Shown here: positions 63,970-64,000 of the stretch, one piece after another
Position numbering within the stretch: the stretch's first letter is position 1
How the letters are laid out: each line of letters begins with the position of its first letter
NCBI RefSeq assembly: GCF_000737535.1
Contig: NZ_CP006269.1
Span: forward strand, 1,302,001 to 1,366,000
Source of the DNA: Synechococcus sp. KORDI-100
Lineage (GTDB): Bacteria > Cyanobacteriota > Cyanobacteriia > PCC-6307 > Cyanobiaceae
Reading direction: 5' to 3'
DNA length: 64,000 nucleotides
Position numbers and translations under genes: made by a program
Notes under the pieces: model-generated
Seen by the model: only the letters and a program-made list of their open reading frames with translations
Databases searched by the model: none
Told to the model about the DNA's origin: nothing

Positions 63970-64000
63970 ATGCCATCCGGCGACAACAAAAGCGGTTCTG
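63970..64000 (+). CDS. possible start of a second protein with the same N-terminus as the giant one
   Basis: ATG 63970 opens MPSGDNKSGS... to the window edge. The beginning resembles MSSDGQKSSV of the 2,234-residue protein just upstream, so a tandem relative may follow. Only 10 codons are visible, and the upstream regions of the two are not alike. Confidence 0.4.
   Translation, partial: MPSGDNKSGS

Overview
The window reads as chromosome of a marine picocyanobacterium of the Synechococcus/Parasynechococcus type. The case rests on recognisable genes: a PsbY-like photosystem II protein, a CyanoP/PsbP lipoprotein, the carotenoid isomerase CrtH, Ycf54 of the chlorophyll cyclase, TrmFO, a DUF6761-like protein, a Nif11-like protein and an Rbp-type RNA-binding protein. 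Base composition is GC-rich in core genes and clearly more AT-rich in several accessory genes.

Layout. 1-5 kb is accessory: an RTX protein, a secreted TPR protein, a metallophosphatase, tRNA-Pro and about 1.5 kb of weakly coding sequence ending in a frameshifted small secreted protein. 5-17.5 kb is mostly core: an FAD oxidoreductase, katG, tRNA-Lys, a gamma-carbonic-anhydrase-like protein, psbY, trmFO-crtH, several conserved hypotheticals, a response regulator without a phospho-acceptor Asp, the grxD-bolA pair and an acyltransferase. 17.5-37 kb continues with pdxJ-ycf54, a broken Pro-rich RTX gene, a Nif11 protein, a phosphatase, a tightly overlapping recC-recB-recD-cupin run, a DEAD-box helicase with a structured leader, a small RRM protein, an ABC exporter, a CPA2 antiporter with universal-stress-like tail and an LCP-family protein.

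From 37.9 kb the character changes. There is a subtilase split by a frameshift, then psbP/recR, then the most striking locus (41.3-46.6 kb). This encodes a vanadium haloperoxidase with a perfect set of vanadate-binding residues and an N-terminal array of twenty acidic proline heptads. It is followed by two paralogous secreted-type proteins (acidic region, Arg/Gly-rich region, one RTX-like block, type I secretion-like C-terminus), each behind a copy of the same 49-bp leader. After a LuxR-type mini regulator and lipA come a GST-DUF952 fusion, a protein with two tandem NTF2-like repeats and a 4-kb BspA-repeat/RTX gene split by one base. trhO separates these from a 2,234-residue mosaic protein. 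That protein combines EF-hand-like repeats, Ig-like domains, a beta-helix, a formylglycine-generating-enzyme-like domain interrupted by a beta-sandwich, TDPV repeats and the same C-terminal domain as the two paralogs. The start of a possible relative lies at the right edge.

Two themes stand out. First, the window has an exported, calcium-binding/cell-surface arsenal. Second, four of those exported genes carry single-base frameshifts, three of them in mononucleotide runs, while the recognised core genes are all open. That suggests decay or on/off variation rather than random sequence error, although only read-level checking can settle it. No type I secretion ABC/HlyD pair, transposase, CRISPR array or rRNA was seen.
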